In this document: in pieces, positions 48,322 through 56,617 of the stretch
Position numbering within the stretch: position 1 is the stretch's first letter
Layout of the letters: each line of letters opens with the position of its first letter
Source: Streptomyces sp. NBC_01275
Lineage (GTDB): Bacteria > Actinomycetota > Actinomycetes > Streptomycetales > Streptomycetaceae
Assembly: GCF_026340655.1 (NCBI RefSeq)
Contig: NZ_JAPEOZ010000001.1
Span: 4,526,001-4,590,000 of the forward strand
Reading direction: 5' to 3'
DNA: 64,000 nucleotides
Made by a program: the position numbers and the translations under genes
The notes under the pieces: model-generated
The model's database searches: none
What the model was told of the DNA's origin: nothing
What the model saw: only the letters and a program-made list of their open reading frames with translations

Positions 48322-48672
48322 TCAGCCGTAGCCCAGCGCGTGCAGGCGCGCGTCGTCGATGCCGAAGTGGTGGGCGATCTCGTGGACCACGGTCACCTCG
48401 GTCTCCGCGACGACCTCCTCGCGCGTCCCGCACATCCGCAGCGTCGGCCCCCGGTAGATCGTGATGCGGTCCGGGAGCACCCCGGCGTACCACTCGCCGC
48501 GGTCCGTCAGCGGAGTGCCCTCGTACAGCCCGAGCAGCTCCGGATCGTCCGCCGGGGGCTCGTCCTCGACGAACACCGCGACGTTGTCCATCAGCCGCGT
48601 CAACTCCGGCGGAATCCGGTCCAGCGCCTCGGAGACCAGCTCCTCGAACTCCTCGCGCGTCATCTCCAGCAC
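48322..48672 (-). CDS. Minimal zincin metallopeptidase (MMP-like)
   Basis: A 116-residue protein of the small metallopeptidase family (zincin_1). The motif HEIAHHFGIDD near the C-terminus gives the HExxHxxGxxD zinc site. The start phrase MTREEFEELV is the family N-terminus. Substrate is unknown. I start at the GTG at 48672 (VLEMTREEF); the ATG three codons later is equally possible since no ribosome site is clear. It is divergent from the metallophosphoesterase gene with about 94 bp between them. Confidence 0.82.
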   Translation of the reverse strand: MLEMTREEFEELVSEALDRIPPELTRLMDNVAVFVEDEPPADDPELLGLYEGTPLTDRGEWYAGVLPDRITIYRGPTLRMCGTREEVVAETEVTVVHEIAHHFGIDDARLHALGYG

Positions 48673-48766
48673 ACAGCCATTGTCCGGCACGACGGCGTCG
48701 TACGGGGGTCCGAACCGTCGCCCTCGCCGCCGCATACCCACCCCCACACCGGGGCATACGGCACCA

Positions 48767-50335
48767 ATGGCCCGCGCCCGCCGCAGGAACCCCGTCCCCG
48801 TCCCCGAGCTCGCCGTCCACGCCAACCCCTGGACCCGCGCCCTGGGACTGACCGCCGTCGTCCTGCTCGGCGCCTGGCTGGGCCTGCTGGTCGTCGGGAA
48901 CGTGCGCGCCCCCGTCGGCCCCATGAACACGACGATGACCCTGCGCCCCTCCCTCACCGGCGGCACGAAGATCAACATTTCCCCGCTGGGCGCGCTCACC
49001 CTGGACAGCCACATCGCCCCCGTCCGCCTCGACGTCAACGTCGACCAGCTCGACCCGGTCCGCTCCCAGGCCCTCGTCGACCACCCCGAACGCCTCTCCG
49101 GCCTCCAGGACGAGGTCGCCCACGACGTCGAGCACGGCACCCTCGACCTGGCCGTCCGCTCCTGTGTGGCCGTCGTCTCCGGGGCCACCGCCCTCGGCCT
49201 CGCCGTCTACCGCAGACCCCGCCGCGCCCTCGCCGCCGGCGGCCTCGCCCTCGCCCTGCTCGCCGCCTCGGGCGCGACCGCGTACGCCACCTGGAACCCC
49301 AAATCCGTGCTGGAGCCCCGCTTCTCGGGCCTGCTGTCCTCCGCCCCGTCCCTCGTCGGCAACGCCCGCAGCATCGTCACCGAGTTCGACGTATACCAGC
49401 AGGAACTGGCCCGCCTGGTGACGAACGTGACGAAGCTGTATGACGTCACCTCCACGCTCCCCGCCTACCAGCCGGACCCGACCACCGTGCGGGTGCTGCA
49501 CGTGTCGGACATCCACCTCAACCCGGCGAGCTGGAAGATCATCGCCTCGCTCGTGGAGCAGTACAAGGTCAACGTGATCGTCGACTCCGGCGACACCATG
49601 GACCACGGCACGGCCGCCGAGAACGGCTTCCTGGACCCGATCGCCGACCTGGGCGCGCCGTACGTCTGGGTGCGGGGCAACCACGACTCGGCGGTCACCC
49701 AGCGGTACCTGGAGCGCATGAAGAACGTGCACGTCCTGGACGAGGGGCGGGCGCAGACGGTCGCGGGACTGCGGTTCGCGGGCATCGGCGATCCCCAGTT
49801 CACCCCCGACCGGTCCACCGTGCCGGGCGCCGGCGCGACCCAGGAGGCGGCGGGCGACCTGCTGGCCGGCGCGCTGCGCGACCAGAGTTCCGCCGGGACC
49901 CCGGTCGACGTGGCCGTCGTACACGAGCCGTCCGCCGCACGGCGCACGGACGGCGAGGTGCCGCTGGTGCTGGCCGGACACCTCCACCACGAGGAGACGG
50001 AGGTCATGAAGAAGGGCACCCGGCTGCGGGTGGAGGGCTCGACCGGCGGCAGCGGGCTGCGGGCGGTCGAGGGCAAGTACCCCGACCCGATCGAGGCGTC
50101 GATCCTCTACTTCGACCGCGACACCCGCCGGCTGCAGGCCTGGGACGAGATCAAGCTGGGCGGCTTGGGGCTGACCACGGCCGAGGTGAGCCGCCACCTG
50201 CCGAAGGAGAACCAGCCCGGGGCCGCGCCGTCGCCCAGCCCAACCCCCACGCCATCCCCCAGCCCATCCCCCACGCCACTGCCCACGCCGTCGGCCATTC
50301 CCTCCCCCAAGCCCTCCCCCACTCCCGCCCGATAA
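48767..50335 (+). CDS. Membrane metallophosphoesterase
   Basis: A 522-residue protein with membrane helices near residues 25-47 and two at about 125-170, then an outer or periplasm-like calcineurin phosphoesterase domain (about 240-490). The metal-binding motifs are complete: VSDIHLNP, SGDTMDHG, RGNHDS and GHLHHEE. The last 35 residues are a (PSP/PTP) repeat. Substrate unknown. The ATG at 48767 is the first start in the conserved region; no obvious ribosome site precedes it. It is followed by a tRNA cluster. Confidence 0.86.
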   Translation: MARARRRNPVPVPELAVHANPWTRALGLTAVVLLGAWLGLLVVGNVRAPVGPMNTTMTLRPSLTGGTKINISPLGALTLDSHIAPVRLDVNVDQLDPVRSQALVDHPERLSGLQDEVAHDVEHGTLDLAVRSCVAVVSGATALGLAVYRRPRRALAAGGLALALLAASGATAYATWNPKSVLEPRFSGLLSSAPSLVGNARSIVTEFDVYQQELARLVTNVTKLYDVTSTLPAYQPDPTTVRVLHVSDIHLNPASWKIIASLVEQYKVNVIVDSGDTMDHGTAAENGFLDPIADLGAPYVWVRGNHDSAVTQRYLERMKNVHVLDEGRAQTVAGLRFAGIGDPQFTPDRSTVPGAGATQEAAGDLLAGALRDQSSAGTPVDVAVVHEPSAARRTDGEVPLVLAGHLHHEETEVMKKGTRLRVEGSTGGSGLRAVEGKYPDPIEASILYFDRDTRRLQAWDEIKLGGLGLTTAEVSRHLPKENQPGAAPSPSPTPTPSPSPSPTPLPTPSAIPSPKPSPTPAR

Positions 50336-50341
50336 ACCGTT

Positions 50342-50371
50342 TTGGCGATCCCTCCCGCCATCCCATATGCT
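50342..50371 (+). promoter_or_regulatory. Promoter of the tRNA cluster (TTGGCG-18-TATGCT)
   Basis: TTGGCG at 50342-50347, 18-base spacer, TATGCT at 50366-50371. It begins 7 bp after the metallophosphoesterase stop and 45 bp before tRNA-Glu. Confidence 0.6.
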
Positions 50372-50415
50372 TCTCACGTCCCCGACGCGCTGAGAAGCGC
50401 CCAGGCGGGCCGATA

Positions 50416-50488
50416 GCCCTCATCGTCTAGCGGCCTAGGACGCCGCCCTTTCAAGGCGGTAGCACGGGTTCGAATCCCGTTGGGGGCA
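50416..50488 (+). tRNA. tRNA-Glu (TTC)
   Basis: 73-nt cloverleaf. Acceptor GCCCTCA with TGGGGGC, anticodon loop CTTTCAA, T-arm ACGGGTTCGAATCCCGT. CCA not encoded. First gene of a Glu-Asp-Phe cluster. Confidence 0.95.
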
Positions 50489-50526
50489 CGCAACACCGTG
50501 TGCGACACTGTCGTACGCAACAGCTT

Positions 50527-50601
50527 GGTCCTGTGGAGCAGTTTGGAGTGCTCGCCACCCTGTCAAGGTGGAGGCCGCGGGTTCAAATCCCGTCAGGACC
50601 G
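50527..50601 (+). tRNA. tRNA-Asp (GTC), copy 1
   Basis: 75-nt cloverleaf. Acceptor GGTCCTG with CAGGACC, anticodon loop CTGTCAA, T-arm CGCGGGTTCAAATCCCGTC. Identical to the copy at 55159-55233. Confidence 0.95.
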
Positions 50602-50612
50602 CTGAGGTTTCC

Positions 50613-50626
50613 GTTTCACGTGAAAC
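50613..50626. promoter_or_regulatory. parS centromere site (ParB binding)
   Basis: GTTTCACGTGAAAC, a perfect 14-bp match to the Streptomyces/Bacillus parS core. It lies in the 30-bp gap between tRNA-Asp and tRNA-Phe. Streptomyces carries about twenty such sites mostly around oriC; this window has only this one that I can see. Confidence 0.85.
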
Positions 50627-50631
50627 CTCGT

Positions 50632-50705
50632 GGCTGGGTAGCTCAGTTGGTACGAGCGATCGCCTGAAAAGCGATAGGTCGCCGGTTCGACCCCGGCCCC
50701 AGCCA
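50632..50705 (+). tRNA. tRNA-Phe (GAA)
   Basis: 74-nt cloverleaf. Acceptor GGCTGGG with CCCAGCC, anticodon loop CTGAAAA, T-arm GCCGGTTCGACCCCGGC. CCA not encoded. Confidence 0.95.
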
Positions 50706-50711
50706 CAGATC

Positions 50712-50740
50712 AAGGCCCCGATCCACCGGATCGGGGCCTT
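50712..50740 (+). terminator. Terminator of the tRNA cluster
   Basis: Perfect 13-bp stem AAGGCCCCGATCC with a 3-base loop, followed by GTTGCTTATG. It lies 6 bp after tRNA-Phe. Confidence 0.85.
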
Positions 50741-50769
50741 GTTGCTTATGTCGTGCAACGGGGGTGGCG

Positions 50770-51063
50770 ATGAACGAGGACGTCGGGCTGGAGAAGGACC
50801 GGGCGCGATACGGGCTGCTCGCGGTGGTCGTGAGCAATCTGGCGATAGCCGCCGTCGCGATGTTCGGCGTGTGGCGGCTGGACGGCGACAAGTCGGTGAT
50901 CGTGGGCGTCCTGACCGCTGCCTTCACCACGGTGAGCAGCATCACCACCGCCTATCTGGGCATCAAGGCGGTGTCCAACACGGCGAAGGCCATGGCCCGC
51001 GACAACGCTCGCGACCGCAACCCCGTCGACCCGTCCGGAGGCGCCCCTTCGGGGGGAGTCTGA
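50770..51063 (+). CDS. Small two-helix membrane protein
   Basis: A 97-residue protein with two membrane helices (about 15-37 and 44-68, the second with VGVLTAAFTTVSSITTAYLG) and a charged C-terminus rich in Arg/Asn. It is the size and shape of conserved Streptomyces small membrane proteins next to hrpA. I start at the ATG at 50770, five bases after a GGGGG run; the GTG two codons earlier is the alternative. No function can be given. Confidence 0.68.
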   Translation: MNEDVGLEKDRARYGLLAVVVSNLAIAAVAMFGVWRLDGDKSVIVGVLTAAFTTVSSITTAYLGIKAVSNTAKAMARDNARDRNPVDPSGGAPSGGV

Positions 51064-51119
51064 GGGCGCGACAAATCCGTTCGCCACGAATTTCCCCGGG
51101 ATGAGATCCTGGACCGCGT

Positions 51120-54100
51120 ATGTCTACGCACCCTGCCCCCGCCCTCGGCGTCCTCGCCCCCCGTCTGGCCGAGCTGTCCCTGCGCGACGCGCACCGGCTC
51201 GGGCGCAGGCTCGAAGGCGCGCGCAAGATCCGCAAGCCGGAGGCCCGCGCCGCCGTCCTCGCCGAGATCGAGGCGGAGGTCGCGTCGGCCGAGGAGCGGA
51301 TGGCGCTACGGCGCGGCCGCGTCCCCGCCGTCTCGTACCCCGAGCAGCTCCCGGTCAGCCAGAAGAAGGACGACATCGCGGCCGCCATCCGCGATCACCA
51401 GGTCGTGATCGTCGCCGGTGAGACCGGCTCCGGCAAGACCACGCAGATCCCCAAGATCTGCATGGAGCTGGGACGCGGCGTCCGCGGCATGATCGGCCAC
51501 ACCCAGCCCCGTCGTATCGCCGCCCGTACGGTCGCCGAGCGCGTCGCCGAGGAGCTGCGCACCCCCCTCGGCGAGGCCGTCGGCTGGAAGGTCCGCTTCA
51601 CCGACCAGGTGAACCCGGACGCCACCTTCGTCAAGCTGATGACGGACGGCATCCTGCTCGCCGAGATCCAGACGGACCGCGAGCTGCGCGCGTACGACAC
51701 GATCATCATCGACGAGGCCCACGAGCGGTCCCTCAACATCGACTTCCTGCTGGGGTATCTGGCGCAGCTGCTCCCCAAGCGGCCCGACCTCAAGGTCGTC
51801 ATCACCTCGGCGACCATCGACCCGGAGCGGTTCTCCCGGCACTTCGGCGACGCCCCGATCGTCGAGGTCAGCGGGCGGACGTATCCGGTGGAGGTGCGCT
51901 ACCGGCCGCTCCTCGAGGAGGACGCCGAGGACGCGGACCGCGACCAGATCACCGCGATCTGCGACGCGGTCGAGGAACTCCAGGCCGAGGGCCAGGGCGA
52001 CATCCTGGTCTTCCTCTCCGGCGAGCGGGAGATCCGCGACACGGCGGACGCGCTGGAGAAGAAGAGCTACCGGTTCACCGAGGTGCTGCCGCTCTACGCC
52101 CGGCTCTCGCACGCCGAGCAGCATCGGGTCTTCCAGCAGCACACGGGCCGCAGGATCGTTCTGGCGACCAACGTCGCCGAGACCTCCCTCACCGTGCCGG
52201 GCATCAAGTACGTCATCGACCCCGGCTTCGCCCGCATCTCCCGCTACAGCCATCGCACGAAGGTGCAGCGGCTGCCCATCGAGGCGATCAGCCAGGCCAG
52301 CGCCAACCAGCGCAAGGGCCGCTGCGGCCGTACGTCGGACGGCGTCTGCATCCGCCTCTACTCCGAGGACGACTTCGTCGCCCGCCCGGAGTTCACGGAC
52401 GCCGAGATCCTGCGGACGAACCTCGCCTCCGTCATCCTGCAGATGACCGCGGCCGGCCTCGGCGACATCGAGAAGTTCCCCTTCATCGACCCGCCGGACC
52501 ACCGCAACATCCGCGACGGCGTGCAGCTCCTCCAGGAGCTGCACGCGCTGGACCCGTCCGAGAAGGACCCGCGCAAGCGGCTCACGCAGACCGGCCGCAA
52601 GCTGGCCCAGCTGCCGGTCGACCCGCGGCTGGCCCGGATGGTGCTGGAGGCCGAGAAGAACGGCTGTGCGCGCGAGGTCATGGTCATAGCCGCCGCGCTG
52701 TCCATCCAGGACCCGCGCGAGCGGCCGGCGGACAAGCAGACGCAGGCCGACCAGCAGCACGCCCGCTTCAAGGACGAGACCAGCGACTTCCTCGCCTATC
52801 TCAACCTGTGGCGGTATGTGCGCGAGCAGCAGAGCGAGCGCGGCTCGTCGTCGTTCCGCCGGATGTGCAAGCAGGAGTACCTCAACTTCCTGCGCATTCG
52901 CGAATGGCAGGACATCTACTCGCAGCTGCGCACGGTCGCCAAGCAGATGGGGATCCACCTCAACGAGCAGGACGCCTCCGGCGACAGCGTCCATGTCTCC
53001 CTCCTCGCCGGGCTGCTCTCGCACATCGGCATGAAGGACGTGAAGGACGGCGCGAAGAACGAGTACCTGGGGGCGAGGAGCGCCAAGTTCGCGATCTTCC
53101 CCGGCTCGGCGCTGTTCAAGAAGACGCCCCGCTTCGTCATGTCGGCGGAGCTGGTCGAGACCTCCCGTCTCTGGGCGCGGGTCAACGCCAAGATCGAGCC
53201 GGAGTGGGTCGAGCCCCTCGCCGAGCATCTCCTGAAGCGGACGTACAGCGAGCCGCACTGGGAGAAGGACCTGGCGGCCGTGATGGCCTTCGAGAAGGTC
53301 ACGCTGTACGGCGTTCCGATCATCGCGCAGCGCAAGGTCAACTACGGCCGGATCGACCAGGAGGCGTCCCGCGAGCTTTTCATCCGCAACGCCCTGGTCG
53401 AGGGCGACTGGCGTACGCACCACAAGTTCTTCGCCGACAACCGCCGGCTGCTGAGCGAGGTCGAGGAGCTGGAGCACCGCGCCCGGCGTCGGGACATCGT
53501 GGTCGACGACGAGACGCTGTTCGACTTCTACGACCAGCGGGTGCCCGCACACGTGGTGTCCGGGGCGCACTTCGACTCGTGGTGGAAGCACAAGCGGCAC
53601 GAGCAGCCGGACTTCCTCGACTTCGAGCGGGAGATGCTCATCCGGGAGTCGGCGGAGGCGGTCACCAAGGCCGACTATCCGGACTCGTGGCGGCAGGGCC
53701 CGCTGAAGTTCCGGGTGACGTACCAGTTCGAGCCGGGTGCGGACGCCGACGGCGTGACCGTCCACGTTCCGCTCCAGGTCCTCAACCAGGTCGTGGACGA
53801 GGGCTTCGACTGGCAGATCCCGGGCCTGCGGGAGGAGGTCGTCACGGAGCTGATCCGCTCCCTGCCGAAGCCGATCCGCCGCCACTATGTGCCGGCCCCG
53901 AACTTCGCGAAGCGCTTCCTGGACCAGGCGGCGCCCCTCCAGGGGGCGTTGCCGGACGCCATGGCGCGTGAGCTGAAGCGGATGGTCGGCGTGCCCTTCG
54001 AGGCGGAGGACTTCGACTGGTCGAGGCTCCCCGACCACCTGAAGATCACCTTCCGGATCATCGACGAGCGGCGGCGCAAGCTGGCCGAGGACAAGGACCT

Positions 54101-55064
54101 GGAGGCGCTGAAGCTCCGGCTGAAGCCGAAGGCGAGACAGGCCCTCTCCCAGGCGGCCGCGGCCACCGCCGAACGGCAGGGCGGCGAGTCCCTGGAACGG
54201 TCGGGCCTCACCGACTGGACGATCGGCACGCTCACGCGCGTCTTCGAGACCCGCCGCGCCGGCCAGCCGGTGAAGGCGTACCCGGCGCTGGTCGACGACG
54301 GCGACACCGTCTCCGTACGCCTCTTCGACACGGAGGCGGAGCAGGCGGAGGCGATGTGGAAGGGCACGCGTCGGCTCATCCTCCGCAACATCCCGGTGAA
54401 CCCTGCGAAGTTCGCATCCGAGAAGCTCACCAACGCCCAGAAGCTCGCCCTGTCGGCCAACCCGCACGGCTCGGTGCAGGCTCTGTTCGACGACTGCGCG
54501 ATGGCGGCGGCGGACAAGCTGATCGGCGACTTCGGCGGACCGGCGTGGGACGAGGAGTCGTATCGCAAGCTGTACGACAAGGTGCGCGCGGAGATCGTCG
54601 ACACGACGGTGCGCGCGGTCGGGCAGGTGCAGCAGGTGCTGGCCGCCTGGCAGGCCTGTGAGCGCCGGCTGAAGGGCGTCCGCAGCCCCACGCTGCTGGC
54701 GAACCTGGCGGACGTCCGCAAGCAGTTGGACGCCCTGGTGAAGCCCGGCTTCGTCACCTGGGCGGGGCTGCGCCGGCTGCCCGACCTGATGCGCTACCTG
54801 GTGGCCGCGGACCGCCGGCTCCAGCAGATGCCGACCAGCGTCCAGCGGGACACCACCCGCATGGAGAAGGTCCACGAGATGCAGGACGAGTACGCGTGGC
54901 TGCTGGAGCAGCTCCCGCCGGGCCGCCCGGTCTCCTCGTCCGTCCTCGACATCCGCTGGATGCTCGAGGAGCTGCGAGTCAGCTACTTCGCCCATGCGCT
55001 GGGCACGGCGTACCCGGTCTCGGACAAGCGGATCGTGAAGGCGATCGACGCCGAGGCCCCGTGA
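51120..55064 (+). CDS. hrpA: HrpA-type DEAH-box ATP-dependent RNA helicase
   Basis: A 1,314-residue helicase, the usual full HrpA length. Motif I is GETGSGKTTQIPK (near residues 101-113), II is DEAHERSL, III is SATID and VI is QRKGRCGRT. These are followed by the HA2 and OB-fold modules and the long C-terminal DUF3418 domain found in HrpA. HrpA resolves stalled ribosomes or processes mRNA in E. coli. No ribosome site precedes the ATG at 51120, so translation may be leaderless. It is monocistronic and followed by tRNA-Asp. Confidence 0.9.
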   Translation: MSTHPAPALGVLAPRLAELSLRDAHRLGRRLEGARKIRKPEARAAVLAEIEAEVASAEERMALRRGRVPAVSYPEQLPVSQKKDDIAAAIRDHQVVIVAGETGSGKTTQIPKICMELGRGVRGMIGHTQPRRIAARTVAERVAEELRTPLGEAVGWKVRFTDQVNPDATFVKLMTDGILLAEIQTDRELRAYDTIIIDEAHERSLNIDFLLGYLAQLLPKRPDLKVVITSATIDPERFSRHFGDAPIVEVSGRTYPVEVRYRPLLEEDAEDADRDQITAICDAVEELQAEGQGDILVFLSGEREIRDTADALEKKSYRFTEVLPLYARLSHAEQHRVFQQHTGRRIVLATNVAETSLTVPGIKYVIDPGFARISRYSHRTKVQRLPIEAISQASANQRKGRCGRTSDGVCIRLYSEDDFVARPEFTDAEILRTNLASVILQMTAAGLGDIEKFPFIDPPDHRNIRDGVQLLQELHALDPSEKDPRKRLTQTGRKLAQLPVDPRLARMVLEAEKNGCAREVMVIAAALSIQDPRERPADKQTQADQQHARFKDETSDFLAYLNLWRYVREQQSERGSSSFRRMCKQEYLNFLRIREWQDIYSQLRTVAKQMGIHLNEQDASGDSVHVSLLAGLLSHIGMKDVKDGAKNEYLGARSAKFAIFPGSALFKKTPRFVMSAELVETSRLWARVNAKIEPEWVEPLAEHLLKRTYSEPHWEKDLAAVMAFEKVTLYGVPIIAQRKVNYGRIDQEASRELFIRNALVEGDWRTHHKFFADNRRLLSEVEELEHRARRRDIVVDDETLFDFYDQRVPAHVVSGAHFDSWWKHKRHEQPDFLDFEREMLIRESAEAVTKADYPDSWRQGPLKFRVTYQFEPGADADGVTVHVPLQVLNQVVDEGFDWQIPGLREEVVTELIRSLPKPIRRHYVPAPNFAKRFLDQAAPLQGALPDAMARELKRMVGVPFEAEDFDWSRLPDHLKITFRIIDERRRKLAEDKDLEALKLRLKPKARQALSQAAAATAERQGGESLERSGLTDWTIGTLTRVFETRRAGQPVKAYPALVDDGDTVSVRLFDTEAEQAEAMWKGTRRLILRNIPVNPAKFASEKLTNAQKLALSANPHGSVQALFDDCAMAAADKLIGDFGGPAWDEESYRKLYDKVRAEIVDTTVRAVGQVQQVLAAWQACERRLKGVRSPTLLANLADVRKQLDALVKPGFVTWAGLRRLPDLMRYLVAADRRLQQMPTSVQRDTTRMEKVHEMQDEYAWLLEQLPPGRPVSSSVLDIRWMLEELRVSYFAHALGTAYPVSDKRIVKAIDAEAP

Positions 55065-55158
55065 TCGTCTGCGCACGGAGGGTGAGTTCGACCACCGGGC
55101 TCACCCTCCTGTACAGTCCTTCTCGCAGCGCAACGCAGCAACAAGCGCCGCAAAACAA

Positions 55159-55233
55159 GGTCCTGTGGAGCAGTTTGGAGTGCTCGCCACCCTGTCAAGG
55201 TGGAGGCCGCGGGTTCAAATCCCGTCAGGACCG
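55159..55233 (+). tRNA. tRNA-Asp (GTC), copy 2
   Basis: 75 nt, identical to the tRNA-Asp at 50527-50601. It lies 95 bp after hrpA and has TACAGT (55112-55117) as a possible -10 box. Confidence 0.95.
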
Positions 55234-55242
55234 CAGTGAAGG

Positions 55243-55281
55243 ACTGAGGCCCGCACCCCAGCAGGGGATGCGGGCCTCAGT
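55243..55281 (+). terminator. Terminator 1 after tRNA-Asp copy 2
   Basis: Stem with outer arms ACTGAGGCCCGCA/TGCGGGCCTCAGT and an inner CCCC/GGGG helix, 9 bp after the tRNA. Confidence 0.82.
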
Positions 55282-55297
55282 CGTCAGCAGCAGGAAG

Positions 55298-55323
55298 GAG
55301 CCCGGATCTTCGGATCCGGGCTC
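55298..55323 (+). terminator. Terminator 2 after tRNA-Asp copy 2
   Basis: Perfect 11-bp stem GAGCCCGGATC/GATCCGGGCTC with a 4-base loop, followed by TTTCG. It backs up the first hairpin. Confidence 0.78.
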
Positions 55324-55451
55324 TTTCGCGTTGCTCTTGCCTCGGCCTTACGTCGCCCTCGCGTCGCCCGACGCGCCCTTGACGGCGTCACGTTCCGCCG
55401 GTACCCAGAAGTCAGGGCCCGTTTCCCGCGCGCCCCCGCTGGAGGTGGCGT

Positions 55452-55646
55452 ATGGCGGCATCGGCTAGGCACGAGACGCGGGCGTTGCTCCGCGCGCACC
55501 TGGCAGCCGCGTCGTCCTACCGGCATCTGACCCGCCACTGCCCGATCTGCCACCGCTTACTGCGGCTGGCGTTGGACGGCGCTCCACGGGCCGTACAGGC
55601 CCCCGAGGAGGCGGCCGGCGGGGACGGGAGTCCCTCGACCGCATGA
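55452..55646 (+). CDS. DUF6274 family small protein
   Basis: A 64-residue protein with a CxxC motif in HCPICHRLLRLA, possibly a half zinc ligand site. The N-terminus ARHETRALLRAHLAAA is helical. GGAGGTGG stands three to eight bases before the ATG at 55452. It resembles the short Streptomyces DUF6274 family, and lies between the tRNA-Asp terminators and bldC. Function unknown. Confidence 0.72.
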   Translation: MAASARHETRALLRAHLAAASSYRHLTRHCPICHRLLRLALDGAPRAVQAPEEAAGGDGSPSTA

Positions 55647-56153
55647 CCCGCGTCGGCGTCAACAGCCGTTCCTGCGGGGGACGCTGGGGCGCGAGTCGCT
55701 TTTCCTAGCGCACACCTGTCGGCGGCAACAAGGCCTCTGGCGTGTGACGGGTGTCACGGCATGAGTTTTTGAAACGGTGGTTCTTACCCCGCACGCACAA
55801 CTGGTCAATTTAATATGTGCAATTGCACCACTCAGGAGGATGTCCGGAGGGATGTCCGAGGATGCCCCCACACCCCCTCCCGCGCACGCCCCCAGAGCCT
55901 CCCCAGACTCCGACAAGGTCGCTCACAGAGCCACCTGATACCGCTCAGAAGCGACCCGATACGGAGGCCCGGCCCCCCTCCAGCACACTCCGGCGCACAA
56001 AAAAGATCGCGCCGGACTCGGCGGAGTCCAGCGCGATCGACGACGCACCTTGTGGGCGACGGGCCTGTTGGGGCAGACCCGCGTCGCTTGTAGCTAGGTT
56101 TCGGACGCCTCGACAGGTTGGGGGACCTGGCGCGTTGCCCTCATATTCAGTTG
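55647..56153. other. Intergenic region between DUF6274 and bldC
   Basis: 507 bp. It carries the bldC terminator (55999-56038) and GTGACGGGTGTCAC (55744-55757), which fits the loose Crp consensus. Open frames here look spurious. Confidence 0.5.
55999..56038 (-). terminator. Intrinsic terminator of bldC
   Basis: A 15-bp stem with one internal mismatch, outer arms GATCGCGC/GCGCGATC and inner GGACTC/GAGTCC (56005-56038). On the minus strand it is followed by TTTTTT (55999-56004). It lies 115 bp after the bldC stop. Confidence 0.9.
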
Positions 56154-56360
56154 TCAGGCCTCGCTGCGCTGCTGCGGAATACCCGCAAGCAGTGCGCGGA
56201 CCTCGGCCTCGCGGTATCGGCGATGTCCGCCGAGCGTACGAATCGACGTGAGCTTGCCGGCCTTCGCCCACCGCGTGACCGTCTTGGGGTCGACGCGGAA
56301 CATGGTGGCGACCTCAGCCGGGGTCAGCAGCGGCTCAGCATCAGGGGTGCGAGCGGTCAT
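56154..56360 (-). CDS. bldC: Developmental regulator BldC
   Basis: A 68-residue MerR-like DNA-binding protein, exact BldC length. The helix-turn-helix TPAEVATMFRVDPKTVTRWA is at residues 13-32, followed by the wing with TLGGHRRYREAEVRALL. BldC holds back premature sporulation and binds direct repeats cooperatively. GAGGAGG precedes the ATG at 56360. The leader has a hairpin (56378-56399) and, further up, a candidate promoter overlapped by a BldD-type palindrome. Confidence 0.97.
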   Translation of the reverse strand: MTARTPDAEPLLTPAEVATMFRVDPKTVTRWAKAGKLTSIRTLGGHRRYREAEVRALLAGIPQQRSEA

Positions 56361-56377
56361 GAGCGGCCTCCTCGGGA

Positions 56378-56399
56378 GAACCGAACCTTCTCGGTTCTT
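56378..56399 (-). other. Leader hairpin next to the bldC ribosome site
   Basis: Perfect 8-bp inverted repeat AGAACCGA/TCGGTTCT with a 6-base loop. The RBS GAGGAGG lies a few bases from its base on the bldC side, so it could modulate translation or be a protein site. Confidence 0.55.
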
Positions 56400-56576
56400 T
56401 CCTCTAAATTCTGCACCTTGACCCGCGTTGCCCGAAATGGCGGACGCGAGTCGAGTCGGTTATAGGACGAACGGCTTGTCCTCGGCACTACAACTACACC
56501 ATCCGTCCAGCCGCGTCGGCCAAACCGATGGAATTGCCCCCCAGGTGTTCATCGGCGACGGAAGCCGATGGACCAT

Positions 56577-56617
56577 GCCATAGCGGACAGTCACGCCACT
56601 GTGACGATCAGTCACAG
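56577..56617 (-). promoter_or_regulatory. Candidate bldC promoter with BldD-type palindrome
   Basis: On the minus strand GTCACA (56600-56605), a 17-base spacer and TATGGC (56577-56582). The palindrome CTGTGAC-GATCA-GTCACAG (56599-56617) covers the -35 box and has the AC-N5-GT core of BldD sites. bldC is reported as a BldD target in S. coelicolor. Confidence 0.5.

Noticed and set aside
45160..49443. A 1,427-codon plus-strand frame opposite the helicase and lipoprotein genes
   Set aside because: It has Val/Ala/Thr repeat artefacts from the helicase tail repeats and no domains; the opposite strand carries complete motifs.
51306..55076. A 1,256-codon minus-strand frame opposite hrpA
   Set aside because: Antisense shadow of a well-conserved full-length HrpA.
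56455..56510. tRNA-like sequence upstream of bldC
   Set aside because: No T-arm consensus or acceptor pairing could be built.
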